Shown in pieces: positions 6,184-6,365 of a stretch of DNA of 6,365 nucleotides (positions within the stretch are counted from its first letter, which is position 1; each line of letters opens with the position of its first letter). The stretch comes from Actinomycetota bacterium. GTDB lineage: Bacteria; Actinomycetota; Thermoleophilia; Solirubrobacterales; Solirubrobacteraceae. The position numbers and the translations under genes are program-made. Under the pieces are notes generated by a model. It made no database searches, was not told the DNA's origin, and worked only from the letters and a program-made list of their open reading frames with translations. The stretch lies in contig CAJCIJ010000291.1 of the NCBI GenBank assembly GCA_903970315.1, positions 1-6,365 of the forward strand, given 5' to 3'.

Positions 6184-6365
6184 AGGGGAGTACCGCCAAC
6201 GGGTGCGACTGCCCCGAAGGATCTCTGCTGCGTCCCGTTTTTACTGGGCGTTTGCCGTCACGCGGACTGCTCCACGTGTCCGGTTTGTGTCCGACCGGGA
6301 TCGTTGCGACCATTTGGCGGGTGCCGACAATCAGCCGTTTCTTCGGGCTCACGATCACGATGTAC
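6182..6365 (-). CDS. Partial 3' end, YVTN beta-propeller-like, possibly degraded
   Basis: On the minus strand a frame is open from the window edge (first full codon 6364-6362) to a TAA at 6184-6182, 60 residues, with no start inside that must be used. Residues 16-31, RQMVATIPVGHKPDTW, followed by a DGKR at 36-39, resemble the YVTN beta-propeller repeat, whose usual form is roughly VVATIPVGxxPxxVAVSPDGKRLYV. Here SSPRDGKRPV replaces the expected VSPDGKRLYV, and an earlier SPKKRLIV leaves too little room for a full blade. The repeat is therefore imperfect, and the last 20 residues are not propeller-like. It may be the end of a divergent propeller protein or a decaying remnant. The terminator directly at its stop favours a once-transcribed gene. 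Plus-strand frames are also open here, so the call is tentative. Confidence 0.42.
   Translation of the reverse strand, partial: YIVIVSPKKRLIVGTRQMVATIPVGHKPDTWSSPRDGKRPVKTGRSRDPSGQSHPLAVLP

Noticed and set aside
6184..6365. Plus-strand frames and possible structural RNA in the right edge
   Set aside because: Two plus frames are open but show no recognisable protein or good start. No tRNA fold or CCA end was seen.

Overview
High-GC DNA, most likely from an actinobacterium. Several protein styles recall the Thermoleophilia/Solirubrobacterales: an L,D-transpeptidase carrying a 'RPNGSxGW' pre-domain, a small two-cysteine lipoprotein, and an ECF42-type sigma factor paired with a DGPF protein. The lineage is an inference from style, since the window has no rRNA or marker gene.

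Layout. (1) Positions 57-647, minus strand: a small secreted lipoprotein of unknown function. (2) Positions 648-990: a divergent intergenic region with two strong palindromes. (3) Positions 991-3142, plus strand: a two-gene unit for the cell surface. It encodes a secreted collagen-like protein (about 79 Gly-X-Y triplets with a BclA-type C-terminal domain). Its 3' end overlaps or abuts the start of a membrane-anchored YkuD L,D-transpeptidase. (4) Positions 3326-4243, plus strand: a stand-alone aldo/keto reductase, followed by two hairpins. (5) Positions 4363-6108, plus strand: an ECF42 module in which a YCII/DGPF protein gene is followed 2 nt later by a sigma factor gene with a long C-terminal extension. 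A promoter matching the ECF42 signature (TGTCGA, 17 nt, CGAC) lies just upstream, so the module probably activates itself. (6) Positions 6158-6183: a hairpin terminator whose U-tract is best on the minus strand. (7) Positions 6182-6365, minus strand: the 3' end of an ORF entering from the right, with a stretch resembling a YVTN beta-propeller repeat. It is possibly degraded.

How the parts may work together. The collagen-like protein and the transpeptidase are probably co-translated and both act outside the membrane, which suggests surface display of a trimeric stalk linked to peptidoglycan remodelling. This pairing is the most interesting candidate system here. The ECF42/DGPF pair is a known conserved module whose input signal is not understood. 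The reductase has no visible link to either unit.
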